Assembly (NCBI GenBank): GCA_027533185.1
Contig: JAPZTS010000008.1
Span: 62,001-126,000, forward strand
Direction of reading: 5' to 3'
Length of the DNA: 64,000 bases
From: Leptospira sp.
GTDB lineage: Bacteria > Spirochaetota > Leptospiria > Leptospirales > Leptospiraceae
Shown here: in pieces, positions 55,474 to 63,750 of the stretch
Numbering within the stretch: position 1 is the first letter of the stretch
Layout of the letters: the number at the start of each line of letters is the position of its first letter
The notes under the pieces: model-generated
What the model was told of the DNA's origin: nothing
The model's input: the letters and a program-made list of their open reading frames with translations, nothing else
Databases searched by the model: none
Position numbers and translations under genes: made by a program

Positions 55474-56190
55474 ATGAAACATTTCTATAAATTGATGATA
55501 TTACTTTCTTCGTTGTTTTTATTTGCTCTTTCTCTCTATGCTGATGCAAAATTCAATGTAGGCGATCGAATCGAAGTCTACGATGATAAAACAAAAAAAT
55601 CTTTCAGTGCAGTCATCCTTAAGAATCAAGCTGACGGATACTTAGTGCACTATGATGGCTATTCTGATAGCTATGATGAAGTAGTTCCTTTTGCAAGAAC
55701 CAAAGCAATGTCAGAGTTAGAGGGTGTCACATTTATAAAATCGATAAAGAAGAAATCAGTTGTCATCTCAGGGAATCTGAAGTCTGGAAATGTTTTGGAA
55801 GATTTGGAATGGGCGGAGTCAAGTAGTATGGCTTGCTGGCCTGGAATTCGTAACATTGAGTTTGAAGGGAAGCAAGTATATTATTGGACCGACCTCCCGA
55901 AGCGAAGTACTATGGTGATCACGGTAAAACCAAAAAACTCTAAAACACGAATTAACGTATTTGCTTTTAGTGGATTTGATCCCAAATATATTCCACCCAA
56001 AGTTTATGGTGCTGTTAGTTGTGAAGCCTCCCATCCCTCCTACGTTGGGGAGCCAGATTTTAGCAAACCAAGCGAACCTCAATCTGTAGAACTGAGAGCT
56101 GTCGGAAACCCATATAGAGTATTCATTGGTGTTTCCGGTGCACGAGATGTTCTCGAAGGGGATTACGAGTTGATTGTTGAAGTTAGATAG
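55474..56190 (+). CDS. Exported Tudor/agenet-like protein
   Basis: About 238 residues from ATG 55474; a TTG at 55423 would extend the frame but places a long polar stretch before the signal peptide. Signal (MILLSSLFLFALSLYA), then KFNVGDRIEVYDDKTKKSFS and VHYDGYSDSYDEVVPF (about 23-75), an SH3-like barrel of the Tudor-knot type, then a beta-rich domain of unknown kind. Likely periplasmic. Translation may be controlled by the hairpin just upstream. Confidence 0.68.
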   Translation: MKHFYKLMILLSSLFLFALSLYADAKFNVGDRIEVYDDKTKKSFSAVILKNQADGYLVHYDGYSDSYDEVVPFARTKAMSELEGVTFIKSIKKKSVVISGNLKSGNVLEDLEWAESSSMACWPGIRNIEFEGKQVYYWTDLPKRSTMVITVKPKNSKTRINVFAFSGFDPKYIPPKVYGAVSCEASHPSYVGEPDFSKPSEPQSVELRAVGNPYRVFIGVSGARDVLEGDYELIVEVR

Positions 56191-56316
56191 GAATGCAAAC
56201 ACTTACCTATTCTGATGATAATCTTAGATAGAAAGCCAACTGAATGCCGAGACCAAATTTCACGACTAGAATACATTTTGGGTATTCGACTGATTCTAGG
56301 ATTTTTGCACACTTGG

Positions 56317-57483
56317 CTATCGAATAAAACCAAGGATCGACTTAATGACTTTGGGATCATTCAAAAGGGCACTGTGTTCATAAGTAGTTAGTATAGACTG
56401 GTATACCAATGGTTCTGGAGGAAGAGAATTGGCATAGGAAACTGATCCATCTCCCATTTCTTTAGGAGCGATTTCAAGGTCCCAGTAAAAATTCTTTTCA
56501 TTCGAATTAAGATTTGGCTGTCTTTCCAGCTTCGTCATCGCTTTTCGAACCAGTAAGTTATTCCCATGAATCACTAACATCGGAAGTTTGGATTTCAACA
56601 AATCTTTGCTAGGTGTTAAACTCTCCCGAAATTTCCAAGAATTATTTAAATTGATTTGAAATTCCTCATCGGACGGTATGTCAGCAGGTTCACATTTTTG
56701 TGCGTAAAATCCAAGATGATTTTCCTTCCAAACTTTTCCATCGTATAAGTCCAGTTCTAAGGTCTTACCTTGGCTGTCGACAACAACATCTTTCGAATCC
56801 CAGGTATTGAGCCTTGGAAAAAATCCATAAACCGTTTCATAGCGAGCAATCATACATGGACTTTGGATTTTGGAATTAAGGCCAGTACCCACTCCCACAT
56901 GTAAGTCCTTCATATAACCTATCCCACCTCGAAAGGGAACTCCTACAAATACAACCTTCTGCACTAAACTTGGTTTTAAATTGATTGCGGACAGGGAAAG
57001 CATTCCCCCCATGGAATGCCCAATAAGGATAGGCTTTCTTTGGTATTTTTTTCCAATCTCTTCAAGAAATTCAATCAGTTGGTCTCTTGAATCTAAATTC
57101 TTTTTCCTCCAGTCATACGAGAAAACGTAAAAGTCAATGTCATCCTGTTCCGACATTGCTTTTAGCCAGGGTGCATAAACCGCGACATCAATTAAATAGG
57201 GAACTGCCGTAATTCGATCTAGCGCTCCCTTTGGCTTTAGTTCTCTCGATTCGCCACTGAGCCTGAGATCAGGAGTAGAAAAACCCAAAGCTGTTGCTGC
57301 ATCCAACCATCTTAGATTTCCTTTGTCATCAATCAGTTTAGAGCCTTTGATGCCAGGAACAAAAACAATGGGAAGGTTGAATCCATTTGAATTCGATATT
57401 ACAATATTTTCATTTAGGTGTTTTGGTAGAGAGGCTCTGCAGTTGATTAAAAAGAAAAAAAGCGTAAAAAATTTAGAGTACAT
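56317..57483 (-). CDS. LCAT-family acyltransferase/lipase lipoprotein
   Basis: About 388 residues from ATG 57483 (frame opens at 57510). The signal ends FFFLINC, a lipobox. The lecithin:cholesterol acyltransferase-type start PIVFVPGIKGSKL, the nucleophile elbow PILIGHSMGGMLSLSAI (Ser of GHSMG), and VFVGVPFRGGIGYM, with KLPMLVIHGNN (acidic region) and YEHSAL (His) near the end complete a catalytic triad. It probably transfers or hydrolyses acyl chains on envelope lipids. Confidence 0.8.
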   Translation of the reverse strand: MYSKFFTLFFFLINCRASLPKHLNENIVISNSNGFNLPIVFVPGIKGSKLIDDKGNLRWLDAATALGFSTPDLRLSGESRELKPKGALDRITAVPYLIDVAVYAPWLKAMSEQDDIDFYVFSYDWRKKNLDSRDQLIEFLEEIGKKYQRKPILIGHSMGGMLSLSAINLKPSLVQKVVFVGVPFRGGIGYMKDLHVGVGTGLNSKIQSPCMIARYETVYGFFPRLNTWDSKDVVVDSQGKTLELDLYDGKVWKENHLGFYAQKCEPADIPSDEEFQINLNNSWKFRESLTPSKDLLKSKLPMLVIHGNNLLVRKAMTKLERQPNLNSNEKNFYWDLEIAPKEMGDGSVSYANSLPPEPLVYQSILTTYEHSALLNDPKVIKSILGFIR

Positions 57484-57719
57484 ACGTAGATGATTGCTTC
57501 CCATTTCCACTTATTCTAGTTCATCCTTCGCTTGCTGACTAGCCTTTTTCGAAATCCTATCGATCGTTATTTCGGTCGATTCAAACCATTTGATGATTGG
57601 AGTTGGCCAGATAATTTTCGAAATTTGGATTCAGGAAGGCTTGCCCAAATCTCGTTCTTTGAGAATTCTTATCCTATTGAGATTTTGGAGTGATTGCCAA
57701 GTTATGTTTCTGAGTATCG

Positions 57720-58613
57720 ATGCTAACTCAGATGTTTGATCACTTCCGAAAGAAATGTGTTTATCAGATTAGTATGGACGCTAAAAACAATCATTCTCTC
57801 CCTCCCGTATACCACTTGTTTGGTGATTTAACATCGCTACAAACTAAAAAACGAAAACGTATTCTCTCAGATTTTGGCTATGATCCTAGTTTGCGCCGAC
57901 CTTTAGAAAAAATGGAATCAGGATCTTGGAATCAAAACAACCTAAAGCTCTTAAAAAAAATATTTGCAGATCCCATGTATCGAAAACTAGTTCTGCATTT
58001 GAAATCCATAAACTCCTCTTTTTTTGTTTTTTTTTCGCTTTTATCCGAACGAAAATTCCGTCCACGAATTAGTTTCAATTTTTTGAATGACTTAATTCAA
58101 ATTCCAAACCGAAGTCAGGAAGAAGTACTCAATATAATTCAAATTTTGGAAGAATTACAAATTCTCACAAGTGCTAGGTTACCACAGTCAGTTTCCGAGC
58201 TGATTGCTATGGAACAATCTCGTATAGAAAATTTGGCTAAAAATTCATTTACAGAATCTATTTTCTTTTACCCAGATCCTCCGTTCGAAGGAGATGTATG
58301 GATCCAACCCATCCTGTCCAATTTGGCTCTCTTTGAAGAGGGAAAACGGCAACACAATTGTGTATATGACTATGATGAAAAAATTCGTGAGGGTAGATTT
58401 TATCTCTATCATATCACTGGAAAGGTGCCGTGCACTGTGTCCTTTTTAAAGATAGACGAGGATTGGTATTTTGACCAAATTGCTGGACCTTGTAATAAAC
58501 CAGCCGACCCGGATACCTACCATCGTCTAGAGGCTTGGAGGTTGCGCCATGGAATCCTAATTTTAGGAGATGTTTTCCGTTTGGGCAAAGCACCTACTTG
58601 GATGTTAGATTGA
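57720..58613 (+). CDS. PcfJ-like protein
   Basis: 297 residues. The C-terminal third contains FEEGKRQHNCVYDYDEKIRE, then GRFYLYHITGKVPCTVSFLK and DQIAGPCNKPADPDTYHRLE, matching the PcfJ-domain pattern (NCV, then Q-x-x-G-x-x-N). PcfJ-type domains are found in plasmid and phage-type accessory proteins of unclear action. The N-terminal part is helical and basic. It stands alone, outside any conjugation operon. Start could also be ATG 57774. Confidence 0.75.
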   Translation: MLTQMFDHFRKKCVYQISMDAKNNHSLPPVYHLFGDLTSLQTKKRKRILSDFGYDPSLRRPLEKMESGSWNQNNLKLLKKIFADPMYRKLVLHLKSINSSFFVFFSLLSERKFRPRISFNFLNDLIQIPNRSQEEVLNIIQILEELQILTSARLPQSVSELIAMEQSRIENLAKNSFTESIFFYPDPPFEGDVWIQPILSNLALFEEGKRQHNCVYDYDEKIREGRFYLYHITGKVPCTVSFLKIDEDWYFDQIAGPCNKPADPDTYHRLEAWRLRHGILILGDVFRLGKAPTWMLD

Positions 58614-59439
58614 GATTAATCTCACTAGGATCAAAATCTATTTTGAGGGGCAATCCAAAGGAGCTAAGAACATTTTTCTCAAAGCTTCGATCGGGTAAGA
58701 TTCGCTGTAATACAGGCAAAAATTTACTCATTCCACCAATCTTATAACGAAAGCTAGGTTTCTTTTCATTCAAAATTCCCTCGATAGTTTTCGCAATTGA
58801 TTCTTTAGAGCTTCCAGTCAAAGATTCCGACTCCATTTTTTTATGAAGGATTTCGCGGTATTTCGAAAATGGTTTCACAGCTGTTTGAGGAGCGCCAATG
58901 GACTGTTCAATGGTGCCAGAATTTACATAACCTGGTTCTAGATTGGATACGTAAATTCCTAACGGTAATAGTTCCAAGCGAAGCGCCTCGGTATAACCTT
59001 CTAAAGCGAACTTACTGGCATTGTATGCGCTCGTAAATGGTAGAGACAATAGACCACCTAAAGAACTCATATTGATGATATTTCCTGATTTTTGCTGCAA
59101 AAATATTGGTAAACTAGCACGTATCATATGGACAGCACCGTAAAAGTTTAAATTCATCTGAGATTGTAATTCTTCGAGGGAATTTTCAAGACATGCGCCA
59201 GTTAAATGGAATCCTGCGTTGTTAATTAGAACGTCCAATCGACCCTCTCTCTCCACGATGGTGTTTATCACATTTTGGCAAGACATCGGATTCGTAACAT
59301 CAAGCTGAAAATGATTTGGCGTAGGTTCTGGCGACCTGGAAGAGCCAAATACTTTATATCCCTTGGATTTCAAATGTCGGAATATCGCCTCTCCGATTCC
59401 CCGCGAACTTCCTGTTACCAACACAATTTTTGATTTCAT
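58594..59439 (-). CDS. Short-chain dehydrogenase/reductase
   Basis: About 281 residues from ATG 59439 (frame opens at 59460). Cofactor motif LVTGSSRGIGEAIF, NNAGFHLTGA, and the catalytic tyrosine/lysine pair in YNASKFALEGYTEALRLELL with a preceding SLGG serine. A classical SDR with an arginine favouring NADPH (GSSRSPEP). Substrate unknown. Its promoter carries two identical-type operators. Its 3' end overlaps the PcfJ-like gene on the other strand by about 20 bases. Confidence 0.87.
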   Translation of the reverse strand: MKSKIVLVTGSSRGIGEAIFRHLKSKGYKVFGSSRSPEPTPNHFQLDVTNPMSCQNVINTIVEREGRLDVLINNAGFHLTGACLENSLEELQSQMNLNFYGAVHMIRASLPIFLQQKSGNIINMSSLGGLLSLPFTSAYNASKFALEGYTEALRLELLPLGIYVSNLEPGYVNSGTIEQSIGAPQTAVKPFSKYREILHKKMESESLTGSSKESIAKTIEGILNEKKPSFRYKIGGMSKFLPVLQRILPDRSFEKNVLSSFGLPLKIDFDPSEINLNLTSK

Positions 59440-59452
59440 ATTCTCTCCTAAT

Positions 59453-59467
59453 GTAGACACTATCTAC
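59453..59467. promoter_or_regulatory. Operator 1 of the SDR promoter (GTAG-N7-CTAC)
   Basis: GTAGACACTATCTAC: inverted arms GTAG and CTAC separated by 7 bases, preceded by AT. The same spacing and arms recur 41 bp away at 59494, so a dimeric regulator is the likely ligand. Confidence 0.6.
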
Positions 59468-59491
59468 TTCAAGATATCCCGTCAAGCAAAA

Positions 59492-59510
59492 ATGTAGACA
59501 TCGACTACAT
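59492..59510. promoter_or_regulatory. Operator 2 of the SDR promoter (ATGTAG-N7-CTACAT)
   Basis: ATGTAGACATCGACTACAT: perfect 6+6 inverted arms around 7 bases. It shares ATGTAGACA with operator 1. The regulator gene is not adjacent. The rest of the 59461-59749 interval shows no gene. Confidence 0.65.
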
Positions 59511-59749
59511 TTTTACAATCCAGTCCTATATGTATAGTAAAGAGGTTTCCTCCGAAAGAAAGAGCAAGAGCCATGGGAATTTAGAGATTCTCACTTGAGT
59601 TTTTAGAAAGGATGTTAGAAATGTCTAAGGAAGTTTGAAATTTTACTACGAATAACTTTTTAAATCAAACACAAACAGGATACTGGATTGATCGGAACTA
59701 CCTACCTAGAATATTTTTGATTTTTTAGATCCGAGAACCAAACACCAAA

Positions 59750-61300
59750 ATGAACGAAAAGAATAAAATTTTTTTATTTATAATACTTTCCACTTCCTTT
59801 TCGTTTTTTTTCGGGATTGTCCAAATACAAAAAATTCATAAGAAAAATCTTACTGAATTAGATCTAGAGATCGCCGAACAGAGATTTAATGACTTAGAAT
59901 TTCATTTTTATGGCGATTCGGGTTTCAAATGGCTTCAGATCGAAGATTTAAAGTCTAAAGATTTTTCCGACATCTCCTGCTCCTATCCTGGAAATGAATT
60001 TGATCCAAATTTTTCTCTCTTAAAAAATTCGGGTGTGATTACAATTCAAAAAGAGAAATGTTATTATCTATTCCCATATGCACTTTCTTATATTCTGTAT
60101 TTTCCAACTCTCTTTGGTGGACAAATTGGAATCATAATATTTCAACATATCCTCGTTGGTTTCATTCTATATTGGATGTACAACATTGGAAAAATTATAA
60201 AATTAGAACTTTGGAAAATTGTTCTCTCAATGATTCTAATTAGATTTGGAACATCTTATGGGATTTCTGTTTTTGATTTAGAGGAACATATACTTTCTGG
60301 TTTTTTATTTACTTTTGCAGTCTACAGATTGCTGATAAAATCCAATAGTTTTCAAATTTGGCTCAGTGGGTTTTTGATAGGGTTCCTATTTTTAATTAGG
60401 CCAGAAACATTTGTGAATTTATTTATTTATGCATTCTCTATTTCCTATCTTTCAAAAAATTATGATGTTAAAACACAACGAAGTAGAATCGGATATGGAA
60501 TCTTTGGTATAACCTCAAGTATTTTTTCTATTTGTTTGCTCAATCAAATATTGGTTAATCACCCTTTGGGAATCAAAGCCTTTGATCCGATACACTATGT
60601 TTCGTTTGGTGAGAGAATTTCAGGGCTCATTCGAAATCTATTTTTTTATTCTCCCTTTTATTTTAATCCTCTTTTTTTTCAAATGCCAATACTAGCTTTT
60701 GCTTTGTTGGATTTTCGATTCAAAAAATATATAAAATACACTCCAGAAATTAAATTCCTTTTTTCCTTTCTTTATGCAATCCCTATCTTAGTATTAGTAG
60801 CGCCAACATCATCTACATACTATCTAGGCCTTAGGTTTATTTACTATTTGTATCCGATTTTAGTTCTATTGACTCTTTATGTGGTTGATTTAGGTTCGCT
60901 AAAGAAAAAAGTATTATTCTTCTGTCTCTTCACATGGAGCTTTATTACTTTTTTAATAAGCCTAAAGGTATCTTTTTCTATCTACAAAGGATACGATTTG
61001 AATTACAAATCACTACAATACCATAGACAAAACCTTGTTTTAGTTCGTGATATTGGAGCACTCATGAGTCTTTCTGATCTCTATTTAAAAGGTAAAAATA
61101 TTCTTGTCTTTGATGATAATTCTTTTATTGAGATAAGCCAAAAAGTCAAAGAGAAGTATCCAAGTGCGGAGATTAGCGTCATACAGAGTCAATATTCAAG
61201 CAAACCAGACGATTCAAATTTCTTATCCAAAGAGTATGAAATAAAGTCCAAATTTGAAAAGTCCTCTATTCATATTCATACCTATAAGCCATTAAACTAA
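59750..61300 (+). CDS. Multispanning membrane protein, glycosyltransferase-like
   Basis: 516 residues with an N-terminal helix, an acidic external loop (about 40-100), about ten further helices and a soluble C-terminal tail (about 410-516). The layout resembles the GT-C/ArnT-PMT type of membrane glycosyltransferase, but I see no diagnostic motif beyond DLEIAEQRFNDLEFHFYGD with acidic residues in the first external loop. Codons are markedly AT-rich against the neighbours, which suggests acquired DNA. Function unproven. Confidence 0.62.
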   Translation: MNEKNKIFLFIILSTSFSFFFGIVQIQKIHKKNLTELDLEIAEQRFNDLEFHFYGDSGFKWLQIEDLKSKDFSDISCSYPGNEFDPNFSLLKNSGVITIQKEKCYYLFPYALSYILYFPTLFGGQIGIIIFQHILVGFILYWMYNIGKIIKLELWKIVLSMILIRFGTSYGISVFDLEEHILSGFLFTFAVYRLLIKSNSFQIWLSGFLIGFLFLIRPETFVNLFIYAFSISYLSKNYDVKTQRSRIGYGIFGITSSIFSICLLNQILVNHPLGIKAFDPIHYVSFGERISGLIRNLFFYSPFYFNPLFFQMPILAFALLDFRFKKYIKYTPEIKFLFSFLYAIPILVLVAPTSSTYYLGLRFIYYLYPILVLLTLYVVDLGSLKKKVLFFCLFTWSFITFLISLKVSFSIYKGYDLNYKSLQYHRQNLVLVRDIGALMSLSDLYLKGKNILVFDDNSFIEISQKVKEKYPSAEISVIQSQYSSKPDDSNFLSKEYEIKSKFEKSSIHIHTYKPLN

Positions 61301-61328
61301 CGGTCTTTCGTCGCAAAAAATACGATAG

Positions 61329-61643
61329 ATGGAACTTTCACTTTGGTGGGAGCTCTCAATATGCACTAAAAAGATCGTGGGATCGACGGTTGATACCCAT
61401 ATGAAAACTTCTCTCGATATAAGAGACTTTAAAATGCCGTTGAAAATTGAATACGCCTTGCGCGACGGGTATGTTTACCAAAAACGATCTTGAGATCCAC
61501 CAAACAAATTTTAGAGGGACATAGTTTTCCCGATCACTTCCATTCAATTTTTGTTATGGATCTCAGTTCAAAAGAGCAACCTGTCCCGCATAACGGAAAT
61601 TGTTTCTGGATATGAGGACTTGGTTGTGGGAAAAATCTTATGA
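61329..61643 (+). pseudogene. Decayed ORF ending in the repeat (two stops)
   Basis: From ATG 61329 one frame continues for 105 codons to TGA 61641-61643, broken by TGA 61491 and TAG 61512. The last part (SNLSRITEIVSGYEDLVVGK) is encoded within repeat copy 1. The same peptide core (SRITEIVSGY) occurs in copies 2 and 3 in the same relative frame. This could be a remnant of a duplicated gene end, or chance. Low confidence. Confidence 0.25.
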
Positions 61644-61661
61644 AATTCCTATGTGGTGAAA
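61574..61661 (+). repeat. ~88-bp repeat, copy 1
   Basis: Starts GAGCAACCTGTCCCGC and ends CTATGTGGTGAAA. The middle 31 bases from GTCCCGC to GGATATG (61583 on) are identical in all three copies. It lies just upstream of a membrane-protein/lipoprotein operon in the same direction, and its 3' part supplies the start of a 14-codon ORF. Confidence 0.8.
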
Positions 61662-61684
61662 GATATATCATTCGGATAAAATGA
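61640..61684 (+). CDS. 14-codon leader ORF overlapping the next gene (ATGA)
   Basis: ATG in repeat copy 1, peptide MKFLCGERYIIRIK, stop TGA sharing ATGA with the ATG of the next gene at 61681. The same leader start and overlap recur at copy 3, which argues it is real or at least conserved in design. No RBS is obvious (AATCTT before it). Confidence 0.35.
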   Translation: MKFLCGERYIIRIK

Positions 61685-62070
61685 GAACCTTAACTTTTGC
61701 CGTTCGAACTCGCGATCGATATGAAAAGAATCTAGAAAAGGTTCGTATGATGTTTTCCGAGCTGAATGTTGATCCAAACGTACTTCTAGCACCTGAAAAA
61801 TCGCAAAATTCGCTGTCATCTCTTATGTTGGTTCAGAAGTTACTTTTTTCTTTGTTAGTATTGGTATTAACAATTATATTTAGTATCTCTATAAGCAGAC
61901 ATAAAATCCGCTTTTTTTTGCATTTGATTTTGTTCAAATTTACTTATTTCCTATCGTTGCGGTGGGTCAAACAGTATCGAATTCAATCTACCGAATTCAA
62001 ATTACCTTTGGAAAAGGCAAAAAAACTGCTTGCTCAAAAGTATTTCGGTGCGAATAACAGAAGATTATGA
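61681..62070 (+). CDS. Small membrane protein coupled to a lipoprotein gene
   Basis: 129 residues. A polar N-terminus (about 1-45, RTRDRYEKNLEKVRMMFSEL), two hydrophobic segments (about 50-75 and 78-98), and a basic tail. Its stop overlaps the next lipoprotein ATG as ATGA. Upstream a 14-codon leader also overlaps it by ATGA. No family recognised. Confidence 0.5.
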   Translation: MRTLTFAVRTRDRYEKNLEKVRMMFSELNVDPNVLLAPEKSQNSLSSLMLVQKLLFSLLVLVLTIIFSISISRHKIRFFLHLILFKFTYFLSLRWVKQYRIQSTEFKLPLEKAKKLLAQKYFGANNRRL

Positions 62071-62618
62071 AACTGAATCACTTACTTCCCTTATTTCTAA
62101 TCACTTTATTTACATTTAACAGTTGTGAAACCAAAAAGTCCGAAGATGATACGACAACTCTTTTGGGTCTTTTGCTTTTGAACCAATCAGGTTCGGTGCA
62201 AACAGCGTGTGGACGACTTTCGGCTACAGGCAGTACTCTGACTCCTTATGGTAAGACAACTGCTGTTAAGGGCCAAACTGTAACAATGAGTATGGAAAGA
62301 GATCGGGGGGGGGCAGAGGGAACCGTCGTCATTTTTAATGGGGTAAACAACGGAGATGTAATTACTTTCGCTACAGAAGCAAGCACTTTCTCCTATACAA
62401 CTTCCGTATTTGTTGAATACTATCCAGGTACTAGCTGTCCAGTCAATAGGAATGCAGGTTCCGGTGTGTCTAGTACCCTTGGATTGACTTTCAATTCTGC
62501 AACGGCGAATCGTTTGTTTTTCACTGCAAGCGGAACCACTCCTTCGAGTTTTTCAATACTCCTTAACATAGGACAGCAATCAGCATCGAATGGACGGACA
62601 ATCACTGTAAATTATTAG
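62067..62618 (+). CDS. Lipoprotein with a G9 tract
   Basis: 183 residues. Signal ending FTFNSC (about C20). A Leptospira-style LLGLLLLNQSG stretch follows, then a beta-rich C-terminal domain with two cysteines. A run of nine G (62305-62313) lies in the coding frame at about codons 80-83 (DRGGAEGT); a slip of one base would truncate it. Coupled to the upstream membrane gene. Likely surface-exposed. Confidence 0.68.
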   Translation: MKLNHLLPLFLITLFTFNSCETKKSEDDTTTLLGLLLLNQSGSVQTACGRLSATGSTLTPYGKTTAVKGQTVTMSMERDRGGAEGTVVIFNGVNNGDVITFATEASTFSYTTSVFVEYYPGTSCPVNRNAGSGVSSTLGLTFNSATANRLFFTASGTTPSSFSILLNIGQQSASNGRTITVNY

Positions 62619-62759
62619 AAATTTTTTATACAGAAACAGTTGCCATAAGTCACCTAGCGTGTGACAAATGGACAACTGGAGTGTCTGTATGCCCCCAAAA
62701 ACCCCAAGCATTATTCCCTATAATACAGTCACCTTTAAGCCTACTGGATTCCCATAATA

Positions 62760-62844
62760 GACAATCCGTCCCGCATAACGGAAATTGTTTCTGGATATGA
62801 GAACTTGGTTGTGGGAAAAATCGTAAGAAATTCCTATGTGGTGA
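62760..62844 (+). repeat. ~85-bp repeat, copy 2 (degenerate)
   Basis: Shares the block from GTCCCGC (62768 on) with copies 1 and 3. The leader ATG has become AAG and the end reads GGTGACG, so no leader ORF can start. The following genes are on the other strand (PIN/Phd). An extra shared stretch upstream, CCTACTGGATTCCCA, resembles CCTATTAGATTCCCA before copy 3. The rest of 62619-62871 holds no gene. Confidence 0.75.
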
Positions 62845-62871
62845 CGATTTTCGTAAGGCTCAGCCTTACCA

Positions 62872-63261
62872 TTACATCCAGATCGTCTCTTTGTAGTATT
62901 TTTTAATTTCAGAATCTTTTGAAAGGAGCTTCAATCCACGGTTCTTTGCCTGAGCTACTAAGATTCTGTCTACGGGATCGGAATGTTTCCAAGAAAATGT
63001 ACTCGCGAGAAGAAAATCATTCCAATTGGAATCAATCACTGTTAGCTTCTGCGATGAAATGATTTTTTCCGTAAATTTTTTTGACGACTCGCCAAGGTTT
63101 AACTTTCCTTTTCTTACCTTTATAAAAATTTCCCAAAAACTAAAGCTACTTAAAAATACTTTTTCTGATCCTAGTCTTTCAAGCTCATCTACTCTTTTTT
63201 GAGGAAGGATAGGATCCCCATTTATCCAGAAAATGAGTGAATGAGTATCAAGTAGAATCAC
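62872..63261 (-). CDS. PIN-domain toxin (VapC-like)
   Basis: 129 residues. PIN-domain acidic residues: D5 in LLDTHSLIFW, E44 in FSFWEIFIKVRKGKL, and D97 with R in HSDPVDRILVAQAKNRGL, plus a final D in LSKDSEI. PIN toxins cleave RNA, often tRNA. The start codon overlaps the antitoxin stop (ATGA), the usual arrangement. Probably the toxin of a type II module. Confidence 0.87.
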   Translation of the reverse strand: MILLDTHSLIFWINGDPILPQKRVDELERLGSEKVFLSSFSFWEIFIKVRKGKLNLGESSKKFTEKIISSQKLTVIDSNWNDFLLASTFSWKHSDPVDRILVAQAKNRGLKLLSKDSEIKKYYKETIWM

Positions 63262-63500
63262 AAACTATGCTCACCCCAAGCATCTGTTTCGGAAGAGAAT
63301 ACATCTTCCAGAGATTTGTATGAAATGGAGTTAGGATTTGAGAAAATGTCTTTCCATGCTTTGGTCTTATTTGAATGGATTGGAATTACTTTCAATACGG
63401 GTACATGATTGCTAGTTACAATCAGTTCTTCTTTTGTTTCCTCCACTTTTCGAAAATATTCAAGCATTTTTGACTTTAACACGCCTTTGGATACTATCAT
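63258..63500 (-). CDS. Phd/YefM-type antitoxin
   Basis: 80 residues. N-terminal Phd-like DNA-binding block (SKGVLKSKMLEYFRKVEETK, then EELIVTSNHVPVLKVIP) and an acidic C-terminal tail that would wrap the toxin. It overlaps the PIN toxin by 4 nt and is transcribed first. Palindromes cover the start codon, so it likely represses its own operon. Confidence 0.82.
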   Translation of the reverse strand: MIVSKGVLKSKMLEYFRKVEETKEELIVTSNHVPVLKVIPIHSNKTKAWKDIFSNPNSISYKSLEDVFSSETDAWGEHSL

Positions 63501-63517
63501 AGATATATGATATCTAT
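63499..63517. promoter_or_regulatory. Toxin-antitoxin operator, site A
   Basis: ATAGATA (63499-63505) and TATCTAT (63511-63517) are 7-bp inverted arms around TATGA. It overlaps the antitoxin start codon (63498-63500), as expected for an autoregulated Phd-type operon. Confidence 0.6.
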
Positions 63518-63531
63518 AGTCGTGACTATAG
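63514..63531. promoter_or_regulatory. Toxin-antitoxin operator, site B
   Basis: CTATAGTCGTGACTATAG is a perfect 8+8 palindrome with a 2-nt centre, 13 nt upstream of the start and overlapping site A. Together they form a double operator. Confidence 0.65.
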
Positions 63532-63662
63532 TCAATTAAGTATTTTCAGACTCCATCTACTGCTGCAAAAGTATACTCCACACTTAAACCTATTAGATTC
63601 CCACACTTCGACACCTGCCCTGAGATTGTCGAATGGTTCGAAGTGAGCACAGCGCAGGTACT

Positions 63663-63750
63663 GAGCAATCTGTCCCGCATAACGGAAATTGTTTCTGGAT
63701 ATGGGGACTTACTTGTGGAAAAACTCTTATGAAATTCCTATGTGGTGAAA
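63663..63750 (+). repeat. ~88-bp repeat, copy 3
   Basis: Same length as copy 1 and ends identically (CTATGTGGTGAAA). It precedes the last lipoprotein gene in the window, again in the same direction. A phrase CTTCGACACCTGCCCTGAG just before it looks like a general intergenic element. Confidence 0.8.

Noticed and set aside
61356..61547. 63-residue reverse ORF
   Set aside because: Lies opposite the decayed forward frame; no recognisable domain or ribosome-binding site.
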